Program-made: the position numbers and the translations under genes
Source: Bacteroidaceae bacterium
GTDB taxonomy: Bacteria; Bacteroidota; Bacteroidia; Bacteroidales; Bacteroidaceae
NCBI GenBank assembly: GCA_017961965.1
Contig: JAGCWG010000171.1
Span: 1 to 6,773 of the forward strand
Direction: 5' to 3'
Length of the DNA: 6,773 nucleotides
In this document: positions 5,961-6,773 of the stretch, in pieces
How the letters are laid out: each line of letters begins with the position of its first letter
Numbering within the stretch: the first letter of the stretch is position 1
The notes under the pieces: generated by a model
The model's input: the letters and a program-made list of their open reading frames with translations, nothing else
The model's database searches: none
Told to the model about the DNA's origin: nothing

Positions 5961-6773
5961 TAAATGTTTGCAATCGACATGATGTCCGCAAATACTCCTG
6001 CTGCCGTCACGCTTGCACCAGCTCCATAACCCTGAATGAGCATTGGGTACTGGTTGTAACGCTCCGTGGTGATGAGGATAATGTTGTTGCTGCCCTCAAG
6101 CCCGTAGAATGGATGACGTTCACCCACCTTCTGGAGACTTACGCTACCTTTGCCGTTCTCAAGTTTAGCCACAAAACGCCAACGCTGGTGCTCTGATTCG
6201 AGTACCTTGCGGTCAGCCTCAAACTGGGCATCAAGACTTGGGAGGTTCTTCCAGAACTCTTCAAGTGTGCCGTCAAAGAATGACTGAGGAATGAAGAGTT
6301 CCTTTGTCACATCTTCCTGACTCAACTTGTAACCTGCCTCACGAGAAAGGATAACAAGTTTGCGGATAACGTCCTGTCCACTCAAATCAACACGTGGGTC
6401 AGGTTCTGCATACCCCTCTTCCTTTGCGAGGCGTACCGTCTCGGAGAAAGGAATCTTCTCGGATATGGTGTTGAAGATGAAGTTGAGCGTACCCGAAAGG
6501 ACAGCTTCAATCTTCAATATCTTGTCTCCTGAGTTGCGGAGGTCATTTATCGTATTGATGATTGGAAGACCTGCTCCTACGATTGTCTCGAAGAGGAACT
6601 TCACACCACGCTTGCGAGCCGTAGCCTTAAGCTTGGCATAGTTCTCGTAGTCGCCAGATGCTGCCACCTTGTTTGCTGCCGTAACAGAGATGTTGTGGCT
6701 GAGGAAATCGTGATAGAGGCTTGGCACATCCGAACTTGCCGTACAGTCAACGAACACACTATTGAAGATATTC
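5960..6773 (-). CDS. thrA: Aspartokinase/homoserine dehydrogenase (ThrA), C-terminal part (5' end outside window)
   Basis: The last 270 residues of a homoserine dehydrogenase domain; the gene continues beyond the right edge. The reaction is NAD(P)H-dependent reduction of aspartate semialdehyde to homoserine, the branch point for threonine and methionine. Family blocks, numbered within the fragment, are TAANK (31-35), VGAGLP (65-70), VLSGTLNFIF (91-100), EPDPRVDLSG (123-132), catalytic lysine candidate Lys138 in IRKLVIL, and the terminal GYGAGASVTAAGVFADI (248-264). The protein ends at this block with no C-terminal ACT domain, which matches the bifunctional ThrA/MetL type and not the stand-alone Hom enzyme. 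The N-terminal aspartokinase half is inferred, as it is not in the window. Gene order with apgM and thrC favours ThrA over MetL. The stop is TAG at 5962-5960, its last base also being the first base of a GC-rich repeat arm. The GTG at 6757 is internal, not the start. Confidence 0.93.
   Translation of the reverse strand, partial: NIFNSVFVDCTASSDVPSLYHDFLSHNISVTAANKVAASGDYENYAKLKATARKRGVKFLFETIVGAGLPIINTINDLRNSGDKILKIEAVLSGTLNFIFNTISEKIPFSETVRLAKEEGYAEPDPRVDLSGQDVIRKLVILSREAGYKLSQEDVTKELFIPQSFFDGTLEEFWKNLPSLDAQFEADRKVLESEHQRWRFVAKLENGKGSVSLQKVGERHPFYGLEGSNNIILITTERYNQYPMLIQGYGAGASVTAAGVFADIMSIANI

Overview
This window looks like a chromosomal segment from a member of the Bacteroidota, most likely Prevotellaceae (Prevotella/Segatella type). 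That placement is an inference. It rests on the gene order thrA, then an ApgM-type homoserine kinase, then thrC; on a Bacteroidales-style PgpH; and on A/T-rich spacers without clear Shine-Dalgarno sequences. No rRNA, tRNA, CRISPR array, transposase or phage gene is visible.

All five genes lie on the minus strand, so transcription runs from right to left. From the right edge: (1) the C-terminal third of a ThrA-type aspartokinase/homoserine dehydrogenase, cut by the window edge; (2) a phosphoglycerate-mutase-like protein that serves as the proposed homoserine kinase; (3) threonine synthase; (4) PgpH, a multi-spanning membrane HD-domain phosphodiesterase for cyclic di-AMP; (5) the N-terminal part of a membrane-anchored SGNH/GDSL hydrolase, cut by the left edge. 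Genes 1 to 3 together cover homoserine formation, homoserine phosphorylation and threonine synthesis. Genes 4 and 5 overlap by 4 bases (ATGA) and form a separate envelope/signalling pair.

The coding genes are ordinary housekeeping genes. The unusual part is the spacers. Three consecutive gaps of about 200 to 236 bp each hold a different structured repeat. Between thrA and apgM is a pair of roughly 35-bp, very GC-rich inverted repeats, each itself able to form a hairpin, one abutting the thrA stop and the other ending 5 bases before the apgM GTG start. Between apgM and thrC is an 11-bp tandem repeat of about 4.7 units plus a small inverted repeat. Between thrC and pgpH is an A/T-rich nested inverted-repeat region with outer arms matching at 19 of 20 positions. 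I could not recognise a convincing Bacteroidetes promoter (TTTG / TAnnTTTG) in any gap.

I do not see strong evidence for an undescribed multi-gene system here. The best leads are the GC-rich repeat pair that could hide the apgM start region, and the AT-rich nested palindrome before pgpH.
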